A DNA stretch of 64,000 nucleotides from positions 868,001 to 932,000 of the forward strand of contig CAVTQZ010000001.1 in NCBI GenBank assembly GCA_963737015.1, given 5' to 3'. The number at the start of each line of letters is the position of its first letter. The first letter of the stretch is position 1. Source of the stretch: CAVTQZ01 sp963737015. GTDB taxonomy: Bacteria; Actinomycetota; Acidimicrobiia; Acidimicrobiales; UBA8190. Of the stretch, positions 17,152 through 25,182 are shown in pieces. The translations under genes were made by a program, and so were the position numbers. The notes under the pieces were generated by a model. It was not told where the DNA came from, did no database searches, and saw only the letters and a list, made by a program, of their open reading frames with translations.

Positions 17152-17355
17152 ATGGCAGAACGAGAGCAGAAGCGCAAGACCCCCACGACGACACGTGAGG
17201 AACAGGCGCCCGAGGAGACCGAGGCGCCGGCGACGTCCGCCCAGGGCGAGAAGTTGAAGGCTGAGCTCGACGACCTGCTCGACGAAATCGACGAGGTTCT
17301 CGAGGAGAACGCCGAGGAGTTCGTGCGTAACTACGTCCAGAAGGGTGGGGAGTAA
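17152..17355 (+). CDS. pup: prokaryotic ubiquitin-like protein Pup (ends in Gly-Gly-Glu)
   Basis: A 67-aa, highly acidic, intrinsically disordered protein that is ligated to substrate lysines by PafA and engaged by the ARC coiled coil. The C-terminal half has the conserved LKAELDDLLDEIDEVLEENA helix and the ending FVRNYVQKGGE. The encoded last residue is Glu rather than Gln, so no deamidation is needed before ligation. The start ATG 17152 has a ribosome-binding site AGGGA. It lies 21 bp after dop and 5 bp before prcB, inside the proteasome operon. Confidence 0.97.
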   Translation: MAEREQKRKTPTTTREEQAPEETEAPATSAQGEKLKAELDDLLDEIDEVLEENAEEFVRNYVQKGGE

Positions 17356-17360
17356 CAAGC

Positions 17361-18224
17361 GTGGGTCTGATGCTGTTCGAGCCCGGGGAAGACCCGGGCC
17401 CGAGCTTCACTGCCCTAATTCGGCGAACCAGTCCGCTGTCTGATCCGGGTGCAGCGATCCCGAAGGTAAACGCAGCGCCCCTTCCGGGAGCTGCGAGCAC
17501 ATCAGTCTCCTCACCGGTTGAGCTCCCGATGCGCCACGGCACCACGGTCGTAGCCCTCCGCTACGCCGACGGTGTGATCATGGCGGGCGACAGGCGTGCC
17601 ACCGAGGGAAACATCATCGCCCACCGCGCGATGGAGAAGGTCTTCCCCGCGGATCGTTATTCTGCCGTCGCCATAGCGGGCGTCGCCGGGCCCGCGGTCG
17701 AGATGGTGAAACTCTTCCAAACCCAGCTCGAGCACTACGAGAAGGTCGAGGGTGTGACCCTCAGCCTCGAAGGCAAGGCGAATCAGCTCGGGCAGATGGT
17801 TCGTGAGCACCTTCCGATGGCGATGCAGGGACTCGTGGTCGTGCCGCTATACGCCGGCTACGACCTGCGAAGGCAACAGGGCCGGATCTTCACCTACGAC
17901 GTCACAGGTGGCCATTTCGAGGAGGCGGATCACGCGGCGACCGGTTCTGGCGGGCGCGACGCCCGTACGACGATCAAATTGGGCTGGCGTCCGGACCTCC
18001 CGCGCGAGGAGGCGATCGAGCTCGCCGTGCGCGCGCTGTACGAGGCGGCCGACGAGGACTCGGCGACCGGCGGGCCCGATCTCGTGCGAGGGATCTTCCC
18101 GCTCGTCGCGTCGGTCACTTCCGAGGGTTACGAAGAGATCGAGGAGCAAGAGGTCGCGGCACGCTTCGCCGCCCTGGTCGAGCAGAGGGGACTTGGTCGG
18201 GGACGGGGGGGTGGCAGCTCATGA
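17361..18224 (+). CDS. prcB: proteasome beta subunit PrcB
   Basis: Catalytic subunit of the 20S proteasome. A propeptide of about 60 residues ends in PMRHG, followed by the mature N-terminus TTVVALRYADGVIMAGDRRA with the nucleophilic threonine at about residue 61. The expected Asp (GDRRA) and Lys (AMEKVF) of the active site are present. The 287-aa length with propeptide matches actinobacterial PrcB. GTG start, 5 bp after pup. Its stop overlaps the prcA start as ATGA, which suggests coupled synthesis of the two subunits. Confidence 0.96.
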   Translation: MGLMLFEPGEDPGPSFTALIRRTSPLSDPGAAIPKVNAAPLPGAASTSVSSPVELPMRHGTTVVALRYADGVIMAGDRRATEGNIIAHRAMEKVFPADRYSAVAIAGVAGPAVEMVKLFQTQLEHYEKVEGVTLSLEGKANQLGQMVREHLPMAMQGLVVVPLYAGYDLRRQQGRIFTYDVTGGHFEEADHAATGSGGRDARTTIKLGWRPDLPREEAIELAVRALYEAADEDSATGGPDLVRGIFPLVASVTSEGYEEIEEQEVAARFAALVEQRGLGRGRGGGSS

Positions 18225-18994
18225 CGATGCCCTTCTATGTGGCTCCAGAGCAGGTCATGAAGGACCGTGCGGAGTACGCGCAGAAAGGCATAGCCCGCGG
18301 CCGCTCGCTGGTAGCCACCGTCTATGACAACGGGATCCTCATGGTGGCGGAGAACCCGTCGCGTTCTTTGCACAAGGTCAGCGAGATCTACGACCGCATC
18401 GCCTTTGCGGGCGTCGGCAAGTACAACGAGTTCGACCAACTGCGTGTTGCGGGCGTCCGGCACGCGGACACCAAGGGTTATGCGTTCTCGAGAGAAGACG
18501 TCGATGCGCGCTCGCTCGCAAACCTGTACGCCCAATACCTGGGACAGGTTTTCACGCACGAGATGAAGCCGTTGGAGGTCGAGATTCTGGTCGCCGAGCT
18601 GGGAGAGGGTGGCCATCCGAACCAGCTCTATCACGTCGCCTACGAAGGCACGATCACAGACGAGGACAGATTCGCTGTGCTCGGTGGCGAGGCGGAGATC
18701 ATCTCCGAACGGTTCGCGTCCTCATTCGACGACAACTGGACGCTGGGGGGCGCGTTGAGTGCGGCTGTGAATTCGCTCGCCGGGCCTGACCGGACACTGG
18801 GGGCAGATGACCTCGAGGTGGCGGTCTTGTCGAAGCGCGCCGTGTCTCCGAAGAGGAACGGAGGTCGGGCGTTTCGCCGGGTCCCGGCCGGCGAGATCGC
18901 AGAGCTTCTCGGGGCGAAACGCCCCGGCAGGTCCTCTCGTTCGGCAGGTAGCTCGACGGGTAGTTCGACAGCGCGCTCAGAAACGGGTGACTGA
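18221..18994 (+). CDS. prcA: proteasome alpha subunit PrcA
   Basis: Non-catalytic ring subunit that forms the gate and docks ARC. The N-terminus MTMPFYVAPEQVMKDRAEYA, then QKGIARGRSLVATVYDNG, is typical of actinobacterial PrcA. The C-terminal ~40 residues are Ser/Arg-rich and look disordered (GRSSRSAGSSTGSSTARSE). The start overlaps the prcB stop by 4 nt. Length is 257 aa. The neighbouring gene downstream is on the other strand, so the proteasome transcript probably ends here. Confidence 0.96.
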   Translation: MTMPFYVAPEQVMKDRAEYAQKGIARGRSLVATVYDNGILMVAENPSRSLHKVSEIYDRIAFAGVGKYNEFDQLRVAGVRHADTKGYAFSREDVDARSLANLYAQYLGQVFTHEMKPLEVEILVAELGEGGHPNQLYHVAYEGTITDEDRFAVLGGEAEIISERFASSFDDNWTLGGALSAAVNSLAGPDRTLGADDLEVAVLSKRAVSPKRNGGRAFRRVPAGEIAELLGAKRPGRSSRSAGSSTGSSTARSETGD

Positions 18995-19020
18995 GGGCCG
19001 CCGGGGCCTGACCGACCTGT

Positions 19021-19257
19021 TCAACCGTCCCACCTGTCGAACACCGCCTCGACCTGATCGGCCATGAGCAACTCGCGGGCGTCCGCTATCTGGTCGTCCG
19101 CAACGAGAATGTCCACCGGCCCGGGAAGAGGGTAGGGGCCGTCGCGCGCTCCTCGTAGCTGGGCGAGTATGCCTTCGGCTCCGAGTCGCGCCAGTAATAC
19201 CTTCGCCTCGAAGGTCGATCCAACGGTCGTGAGGAGGACCATCGAAGGCCGTGTCAC
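19021..19257 (-). CDS. DUF2007-like small signalling-domain protein
   Basis: A 78-aa protein (GTG 19257) with the pattern of the DUF2007 family: EAKVLLARLGAEGILAQLRG, then VDILVADDQIADARELLMAD. This is a ferredoxin-like beta-alpha-beta fold found alone or fused to zinc ribbons, with proposed but unproven regulatory roles. A TAGCCT -10 box (minus strand 19270-19265) lies 7 nt before the start, indicating a leaderless transcript divergent from pafA. Its 3' end is 26 bp from the prcA stop, convergent. Confidence 0.7.
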   Translation of the reverse strand: MTRPSMVLLTTVGSTFEAKVLLARLGAEGILAQLRGARDGPYPLPGPVDILVADDQIADARELLMADQVEAVFDRWDG

Positions 19258-19264
19258 CAGGGCA

Positions 19265-19270
19265 AGGCTA
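19265..19270 (-). promoter_or_regulatory. -10 box TAGCCT, leaderless start of the DUF2007-like gene
   Basis: Read on the minus strand, TAGCCT ends 7 nt before GTG 19257. Confidence 0.5.
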
Positions 19271-19333
19271 CAAGTAAGGTCCCGTGGAGCGATCCGTGAT
19301 CCGTACTGGCCTTTGTTCTAAAGGTCTCAGCAC

Positions 19334-19339
19334 TAGGTT
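19334..19339 (+). promoter_or_regulatory. -10 box TAGGTT, leaderless start of pafA
   Basis: TAGGTT lies 6 nt before GTG 19346; a weak TTTGTT element about 16 bp upstream could be the -35. Confidence 0.5.
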
Positions 19340-19345
19340 GGGTGC

Positions 19346-20704
19346 GTGGACCGGCGCATCTTCGGCCTCGAGAACGAGTACGGCGTCACCTGCACTCTTC
19401 GCGGCCAGCGCAGGTTGAGTCCTGACGAGGTGGCCCGGTACCTCTTCCGTCGAGTGGTGAGCTGGGGTCGCTCGTCCAACGTCTTCCTCGAGAACGGAGC
19501 GAGGCTCTATTTGGACGTCGGAAGCCATCCCGAGTACGCGACGCCGGAATGTGACTCGATCCGCGACCTTGTTTCGCACGACAAGGCGGGGGAACGGATC
19601 TTGGACCATCTCGTCGCGGGAGCGGAGGCCCGTCTTCGCGAAGAGGGGATCCGGGGGGTGATCTACCTCTTCAAGAACAACACGGACTCGGCGGGCAACT
19701 CCTACGGCTGTCACGAGAACTATCTGACCAGTCGTCGCGACGACTTCTCCCACTACACCGAGGTGCTGATCCCGTTCCTGGTGAGTCGTCAGATCTATGC
19801 CGGGGCCGGGAAGGTGCTGCAGACAGCGCGAGGGGCCGTGTTCTGCCTTTCACAGCGCGCCGAGCACATTTGGGAAGGTGTCTCTTCTGCGACTACCCGT
19901 AGCCGGCCCATCATCAACACGCGGGACGAACCACACGCCGATGCCGAGCGTTTTCGCAGGCTTCACGTGATCGTGGGCGACTCGAACATGAACGAGTACT
20001 CGACCTATCTCAAGATAGGTGCCACGAGCGTTCTGCTGAGGATGCTCGAGGACCCCGGCATCGTGCTTCGCGATCTCACACTCGAGAACCCGATAAGGGC
20101 GATCCGCGAGATCAGCCATGACCTCACCTGCAGGCGCAAGGTGCGCCTTGCGAACAGCCGGGAAGTGAGCGCCCTCGACATCCAGTCCGAATACCTGACA
20201 CGGGCGCTTCGTTACCGTGACTCTCACGGCGTCTCGGACCAGGAGGACAGGGCCTTGGACATGTGGGAGCACTGCCTGAAGACGCTGGAATCCGATCCGA
20301 TGAGCCTCGGCCGCGAGTGTGACTGGGTGGCCAAACACGAGATGATCGAGGCGTACCGCGGACGGCACGGCATCGCACTGGGTCACCCGAAGGTCGCGTT
20401 ACTCGACCTGCAGTATCACGACGTGAGCCGTCATCGTGGGCTGTACTACCGGCTGGAAGCGCATGACAGGGTCGACCGCATGACGGACGAGAGCGCGATC
20501 AGCGAAGCCATGAGCCAACCGCCCGCCACGACCCGCGCTCGTCTGCGTGGCGAATTCATAAGAAGAGCCAAGGAGCGAAGACGGGACTTCACGGTGGACT
20601 GGGTTCATCTGAAGCTCAACGACCAGGCGCAGCGGACGGTATTGCTGAAGGACCCCTTCCGCTCCCACGACGAGCGGGTCGAAAAGCTAATCGCGAGCCT
20701 CTGA
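19346..20704 (+). CDS. pafA: Pup-protein ligase PafA
   Basis: Forms the isopeptide bond between the C-terminal Glu side chain of Pup and substrate lysines using ATP. It is a 452-aa carboxylate-amine ligase related to Dop. Motifs are RRIFGLENEYGVTCTLRG at the N-terminus (metal-binding Glu), LYLDVGSHPEYATPECDS with the catalytic-base Asp, FKNNTDSAGNSYGCHENY and INTRDEPHADAERFRRLHV. The reading frame is intact, unlike its paralogue dop. GTG 19346 sits 6 nt after a TAGGTT -10 box, so the transcript is probably leaderless. Confidence 0.96.
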   Translation: MDRRIFGLENEYGVTCTLRGQRRLSPDEVARYLFRRVVSWGRSSNVFLENGARLYLDVGSHPEYATPECDSIRDLVSHDKAGERILDHLVAGAEARLREEGIRGVIYLFKNNTDSAGNSYGCHENYLTSRRDDFSHYTEVLIPFLVSRQIYAGAGKVLQTARGAVFCLSQRAEHIWEGVSSATTRSRPIINTRDEPHADAERFRRLHVIVGDSNMNEYSTYLKIGATSVLLRMLEDPGIVLRDLTLENPIRAIREISHDLTCRRKVRLANSREVSALDIQSEYLTRALRYRDSHGVSDQEDRALDMWEHCLKTLESDPMSLGRECDWVAKHEMIEAYRGRHGIALGHPKVALLDLQYHDVSRHRGLYYRLEAHDRVDRMTDESAISEAMSQPPATTRARLRGEFIRRAKERRRDFTVDWVHLKLNDQAQRTVLLKDPFRSHDERVEKLIASL

Positions 20705-20819
20705 CCGAGCGTCGTTGGAGGCTCGTTTGCCGGGGAGTTCACAGCGCCGGGACGACATGCGGGGTGAGGAGTGGTCCCGGGCGGCCCGTGGGTGGTCGGC
20801 TGAACGACCGGCCGTCGGG

Positions 20820-20825
20820 TAGCCT
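20820..20825 (+). promoter_or_regulatory. -10 box TAGCCT, leaderless start of lepB
   Basis: TAGCCT lies 9 nt before GTG 20835; no ribosome-binding site is present. Confidence 0.45.
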
Positions 20826-20834
20826 CGCCCCTTC

Positions 20835-21566
20835 GTGGCCTACCCGGACGACGAGGCTGTCCCACTGGCCGACGACCAGTTGACGAGGACATCCGAAGCG
20901 ACTCTGCCCCCTGTCTCGGAGCTCGGCGACGACGAGATCTCCGGCGCTCATCCGGAAGCTGGAGAAGACCAGCAGGCTGACGGCGGAAAACGACCTCGCA
21001 ACTGGAAGCGCTTCGCGCTCGAGTGGTTCGCGGTCTTGGTGGTCGCCGTCGGAGTTGCCGTCCTCGTGCGGACCTTCGTTGTCCAAACCTTCTATATCCC
21101 ATCGGCGTCGATGGAGCCGACGCTCATGATCGGCGACCGGATCCTGGTGGACAAACTCAGCTACCACCTCCATGGTGTCGGCCGAGGCGACATCGTCGTG
21201 TTCGCGACCCCGCCCGGCGAGATCCCCAATCCCGCCGTCAAGGACCTCGTCAAGCGCGTGATCGGACTGCCTGGAGAATCCATAACGTCGAACGGCGGCA
21301 ACGTACTGATCAACGGGCATGTGATCGCGCAGCCCTGGTTGACACCGCATGCCCGGGAGAATCCCGGTCCACCCATCAGGTTTCCAGTTGGCACCGGGTC
21401 CTGTGCGATGCACAGCAGCACGATCCCCCAGGGCTGCTATTTCGTGATGGGTGACAATCGCGACGACTCGGAGGACAGCAGGGTTTTCGGTCCGATAGCG
21501 CGATCCCTGATCGTGGGGCACGTGATCTTCCGGATCTGGCCGCTCAGTCACATGGGTTTCTTCTGA
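20835..21566 (+). CDS. lepB: signal peptidase I
   Basis: Membrane-bound serine protease (S26) that cleaves Sec and Tat signal peptides. The 243-aa protein has a ~60-residue acidic cytoplasmic tail, one transmembrane helix (WFAVLVVAVGVAVLVRTFVV), the nucleophile Ser in IPSASMEPTL, the general-base Lys in LVKRVIGLPGE, and the C-terminal box GCYFVMGDNRDDSEDSR. GTG 20835 lies 9 nt after a TAGCCT -10 box. It sits next to tatB-tatC, grouping export functions. Confidence 0.94.
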   Translation: MAYPDDEAVPLADDQLTRTSEATLPPVSELGDDEISGAHPEAGEDQQADGGKRPRNWKRFALEWFAVLVVAVGVAVLVRTFVVQTFYIPSASMEPTLMIGDRILVDKLSYHLHGVGRGDIVVFATPPGEIPNPAVKDLVKRVIGLPGESITSNGGNVLINGHVIAQPWLTPHARENPGPPIRFPVGTGSCAMHSSTIPQGCYFVMGDNRDDSEDSRVFGPIARSLIVGHVIFRIWPLSHMGFF

Positions 21567-21616
21567 AAAACGACGGCGGGCCTCATAAGCGCTGCTAGCC
21601 GGGGCCCTTTCACTCC

Positions 21617-21622
21617 TAGACT
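21617..21622 (+). promoter_or_regulatory. -10 box TAGACT, leaderless start of tatB
   Basis: TAGACT lies 9 nt before ATG 21632; no ribosome-binding site is present. Confidence 0.45.
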
Positions 21623-21631
21623 TGGCCCGCC

Positions 21632-22168
21632 ATGCTGTCGCTCAGTCCAGCGAAACTGCTGGTAGTCCTGATCATCGCTTTGATCGTCCTCGGGCCCGAG
21701 AAGCTTCCGGACGTGGCCCGTCAGCTCGGGGCCATGTGGGGAGACGTGAGGAAATGGCGGGCGAGAGTCGAATCCGAGGTTCGAAGCACCTTCCCGGATC
21801 TACCGCCGACCCACGAGGTCGTCCAGGCCGTGCGCTCACCACTGTCGTTTCTGGACCGCCTGGCCGACCACCACGAGCGTGAGACTTCGGTCGACGAGGT
21901 GGCGGGGACATCGAGCGGAGCTGAAACCGAGGAGCGCGACATCGGCGCGGTCTCGCACACGAACGGTGGGCGACGACCGCCCGCTGATGGTCGGGAGCGC
22001 GGGGATGAGACCGCCCCCCTCGGAATCGGCACATCCGACGAACGCGCAACGTCCGAGGGCCTGAACACCCTCGACAGCGGCGAGGGTCCAGGCCCTGACA
22101 CTCGGCGACCATCCGCAAAGAGGCGTGAAGAGCCGCAGTGGGTCTATGACGACCCGAGCATGAACTGA
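21632..22168 (+). CDS. tatB: Sec-independent translocase protein TatB
   Basis: A 178-aa protein with one N-terminal membrane helix (LVVLIIALIVLGPEKLPDVA) followed by an amphipathic helix (RQLGAMWGDVRKWRARVESE) and a long hydrophilic tail. The GPEKLP hinge favours TatB over TatA, which usually has FG at this place. With TatC it forms the receptor for twin-arginine signal peptides. A TAGACT -10 box at 21617-21622 lies 9 nt before ATG 21632. tatC follows 20 bp downstream. Confidence 0.88.
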   Translation: MLSLSPAKLLVVLIIALIVLGPEKLPDVARQLGAMWGDVRKWRARVESEVRSTFPDLPPTHEVVQAVRSPLSFLDRLADHHERETSVDEVAGTSSGAETEERDIGAVSHTNGGRRPPADGRERGDETAPLGIGTSDERATSEGLNTLDSGEGPGPDTRRPSAKRREEPQWVYDDPSMN

Positions 22169-22188
22169 CCTAAGAGGCCTCGCTCCCA

Positions 22189-22944
22189 ATGGCGCTCCGT
22201 CTTCTCGTTCGCAACCGACGTCACCGGCCCTCGCCCGACGCCATGACGTTGAGCGAGCACCTCGGTGAATTGAGGCGGAGGCTCCTAATCGCCGTGCTGG
22301 CTTTCGTGGCCGCCGGGGTGGTCGCTTTCGTTCTGTACCCGCACATCCTCAGCTTGTTGAGATCGCCGTACTGTCACGTCACCGGTCCGAGGCACTGTCA
22401 GTTGTACGTGACGGGTCCTCTCGATGGACTTTCGCTGAGGATCAAGCTGGCCGCTTACGGCGGGCTGTTCCTCGCCTCTCCGGTGATCCTCTGGGAGCTG
22501 TGGCGATTCATCACGCCTGGTCTGCACAGCAACGAAAAGCGCTATGCGATCCCGTTCGTCTCCGCCTCGATGCTGCTTTTCGCCGGGGGAGCGGTCCTCG
22601 CTTACTTCGCCTTCTCACATGCCCTTAAGTTCCTCCAGAGCGTGGGCGGTCCATCGCTACACCAGATCTACGATCCGAACCAGTACCTGAGTCTGATGGT
22701 CGCGCTGATGACCGTCTTCGGCCTCACCTTCGAGTTTCCCGTGATTCTCGTGTCGCTCGAGCTCGCAGGAGTGGTGAGTCCCGCAAAATTGTCCTCTTGG
22801 CGGCGCTGGGCGATCGTCCTTATCGCCTTGTTCTCAGCGATCATCACCCCGAGTGGCGACCCCTTTTCGATGCTTGCCCTGGGTGTCCCCTTGTACGTCT
22901 TCTACGAGGTCTCCATCATCATCGGGAAGCTGTTGCGCCGCTAG
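22189..22944 (+). CDS. tatC: Sec-independent translocase protein TatC
   Basis: Polytopic core of the Tat pathway. The 251-aa protein begins with MTLSEHLGELRRRLLIAVLA, the conserved cytoplasmic signal-peptide-binding N-terminus. It has six predicted membrane helices and the LWELWRFITPGLHSNEKRYA loop with the family Pro and Glu residues. It is co-oriented with tatB and followed by the helicase gene. The cysteines in the first periplasmic loop (SPYCHVTGPRHCQLYVTG) could form a disulfide. Confidence 0.95.
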   Translation: MALRLLVRNRRHRPSPDAMTLSEHLGELRRRLLIAVLAFVAAGVVAFVLYPHILSLLRSPYCHVTGPRHCQLYVTGPLDGLSLRIKLAAYGGLFLASPVILWELWRFITPGLHSNEKRYAIPFVSASMLLFAGGAVLAYFAFSHALKFLQSVGGPSLHQIYDPNQYLSLMVALMTVFGLTFEFPVILVSLELAGVVSPAKLSSWRRWAIVLIALFSAIITPSGDPFSMLALGVPLYVFYEVSIIIGKLLRR

Positions 22945-22999
22945 GTGAATCGGCCTGAGTCAGCTTCGAACAAAGCGCGGCTCGCGGCTCCTGTCGCGC

Positions 23000-25052
23000 T
23001 TGGGCTTCACGCTCGATCCCTTCCAGGAGGCCGCATGTGAGGCATTGGAGGAGGGTCGGTCCGTCCTCGTCTCTGCACCCACGGGATCGGGCAAAACGGT
23101 GGTGGCGGACTACGCCGTCGCACGTGCCCTGGAACAAGGTCGCAAAGCCTTCTACACGACCCCCCTGAAGGCGCTGTCCAACCAGAAGTTCGCAGAGCTG
23201 TCGGCCGCGTACGGGTCCGAAAAAGCGGGTCTTCTCACGGGCGACGTATCGCACCGTCCGGAAGCTCCTGTGGTGGTCATGACGACCGAAGTGTTGCGCA
23301 ATATGTTCTTCGCCCGCTCCCCACTGCTCGACGGCCTCGGGCTCGTCGTCCTGGACGAGGTCCACTACCTCCAGGACCCGTTCCGAGGTTCGGTTTGGGA
23401 AGAAGTGATAGTGCTCGCTCCACGCGACGTGGTGTTCGTCTGTTTGTCCGCGACCGTGTCGAACGCGGAGGAGTTCGGGGCGTGGCTCGAGAGCGTGCGC
23501 GGTCCCATGCAAGTCGTCGTCGAGCAGAAGCGACCGGTTCAGCTGCGCAACCACGTCGCAACCGCTCGGAGGGGGACGCGCCACGTAGAACTGATCCCTG
23601 TTCTGGAGAACGGCCGTCCCCATCCAGACGCGACTTCATTCGACGAGCGGATGGCTCGGACATCGCGACGACCGGGAGGGCTCCGGCACTCTTCTGTGGT
23701 CTCACCACGCAGGCTCGAGGTGATCGAAGCACTCGAAGAAAGGGACATGCTTCCGGTAATTGTCTTCATCTTCAGTCGTGCCGGCTGTGACGACGCCGTA
23801 AAGCAACTCCTCGTAGATGGTGTGAGGTTCACGACGGCAGAAGAACGTGTCGAGATACGTCGCAGATGCGAAGAGCACACTGAGGGTCTTCCAGAGTCTG
23901 AATTGCGCGTGCTCGGATACGGGCCGTGGACCGCGGCTCTGGAGGCCGGTGTGGGAGCTCACCACGCGGGATTGATCCCGGCCTTTCGCGAGAGCGTGGA
24001 GGACTGTTTCTCCGACGGCCTGCTCCAGGTGGTGTTCGCTACCGAGACGTTGTCGCTCGGCATAAACATGCCCGCCAGGACCGTGGTTATCGAGAGGCTT
24101 CAGAAAGTGCGGGAGCACGGTCGCAGCGCTCTCACCTCAGGCGAGTACGCACAGCTGACCGGCCGTGCCGGACGTCGCGGTCTCGACTCCGTCGGCCACG
24201 CTGTCACGATCTGGAGCCCCCAGGTCTCGTTGGTGGGGCTCGCCCAGCTGGCCACATCGCCCGCCCCGGCGCTCACATCTTCGTTCCGGCCCACCTACAA
24301 CCTCGCGGTCAACCTGGTCAGGCGTTATCCGGCCGACCAGGCCCACTACGTGCTCGACCGTTCCTTCGCCGAGTTCTTGGACCGCCGGCACCATCATGCG
24401 CTGTCACGCCGCCTGGATCGACTCTTGCGACTGCTCGATGACTGGGGATACCTGGACCTCGAAGCTTGGAATCTCCACCCCAAGGGAAGCCTGCTCGCCC
24501 GCCTTTACCACGAGTCCGATCTTCTCGTGACAGAGGCCCTCACAGAGGGCGTGTTCGACGACCTCGACGTTCCAGGCGCTCGCGGCCGTCGTGTCGTCGT
24601 GCACCTTCGAGAGCCGTGCCGGGCGTTGGCGTGCAGAGCCGAGGCCGCCGAAAGACGCGCTTGGGAGACTGCAGGCGCTCGAGTCCATCTGGGAACGTCT
24701 TCATTCGGACGAAGAAAGTGCACGCCTGCAACACACGAGGTCCCCCGACCCAGCCTTCGCGGAAGCGGCTTGGCGATGGGCGCGCGGCGACCCTTTGGAG
24801 CGGGTGCTCGAGAAAGCCGAGCTCGCTCCGGGCGACTTCGTGCGAAACTCGAAGCAACTGCTCGATCTTCTGAGTCAGCTGGCGGTCGTGGCGCCGAACC
24901 ACCGGACCGCGACAGTCGCGAGACGTGCCGCGGAGGCGGTACGACGAGGAGTGGTCGCTGCGTCTGTGTGGCCGGCGTCGGCAGAGGACGTTCCGGAACT
25001 GGACCAAGCGCTCGTGGCGCCTGCTTGGGAGACACCGACGACCGAGGCCTGA
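23000..25052 (+). CDS. Ski2/Mtr4-type DEAD/DEAH RNA helicase (HelY-like), apparent 1-bp insertion near 24575
   Basis: Superfamily 2 helicase with Walker A SAPTGSGKTVVADYA, a DEVH box (LVVLDEVHYLQD), SATVSN, and motif VI (YAQLTGRAGRRGLDS). In the first frame the sequence degenerates after VFDDLDVPG. Dropping one G of the pair at 24575-24576 continues as ALAAVVSSCTFESR and then AAWRWARGDPLERVLEKAE and GDFVRNSKQLLDLLSQL, the conserved C-terminal helical domain, to the stop at 25052. The 2053-nt span is 3n+1, fitting one inserted base and about 683 aa. The start is uncertain: TTG 23000 is used, but homology begins very near it. This helicase downstream of tatC is a common actinobacterial order. 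Confidence 0.88.
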
Positions 25053-25167
25053 GGGAGGGCGGCCGACGCACCCGGATCTTCCTCGGGGCCGGCCTGCTGG
25101 CTCCGCTCCGGCCCGCACGAGTCGTGCCTGGGAAGGCGGGGTCCGCACCGGCGGGGACCGTCCGCCA

Positions 25168-25173
25168 TAGTCT
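25168..25173 (+). promoter_or_regulatory. -10 box TAGTCT, leaderless start of the ThyX-like gene
   Basis: TAGTCT lies 9 nt before ATG 25183. Confidence 0.45.
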
Positions 25174-25182
25174 TTGCCGGGC

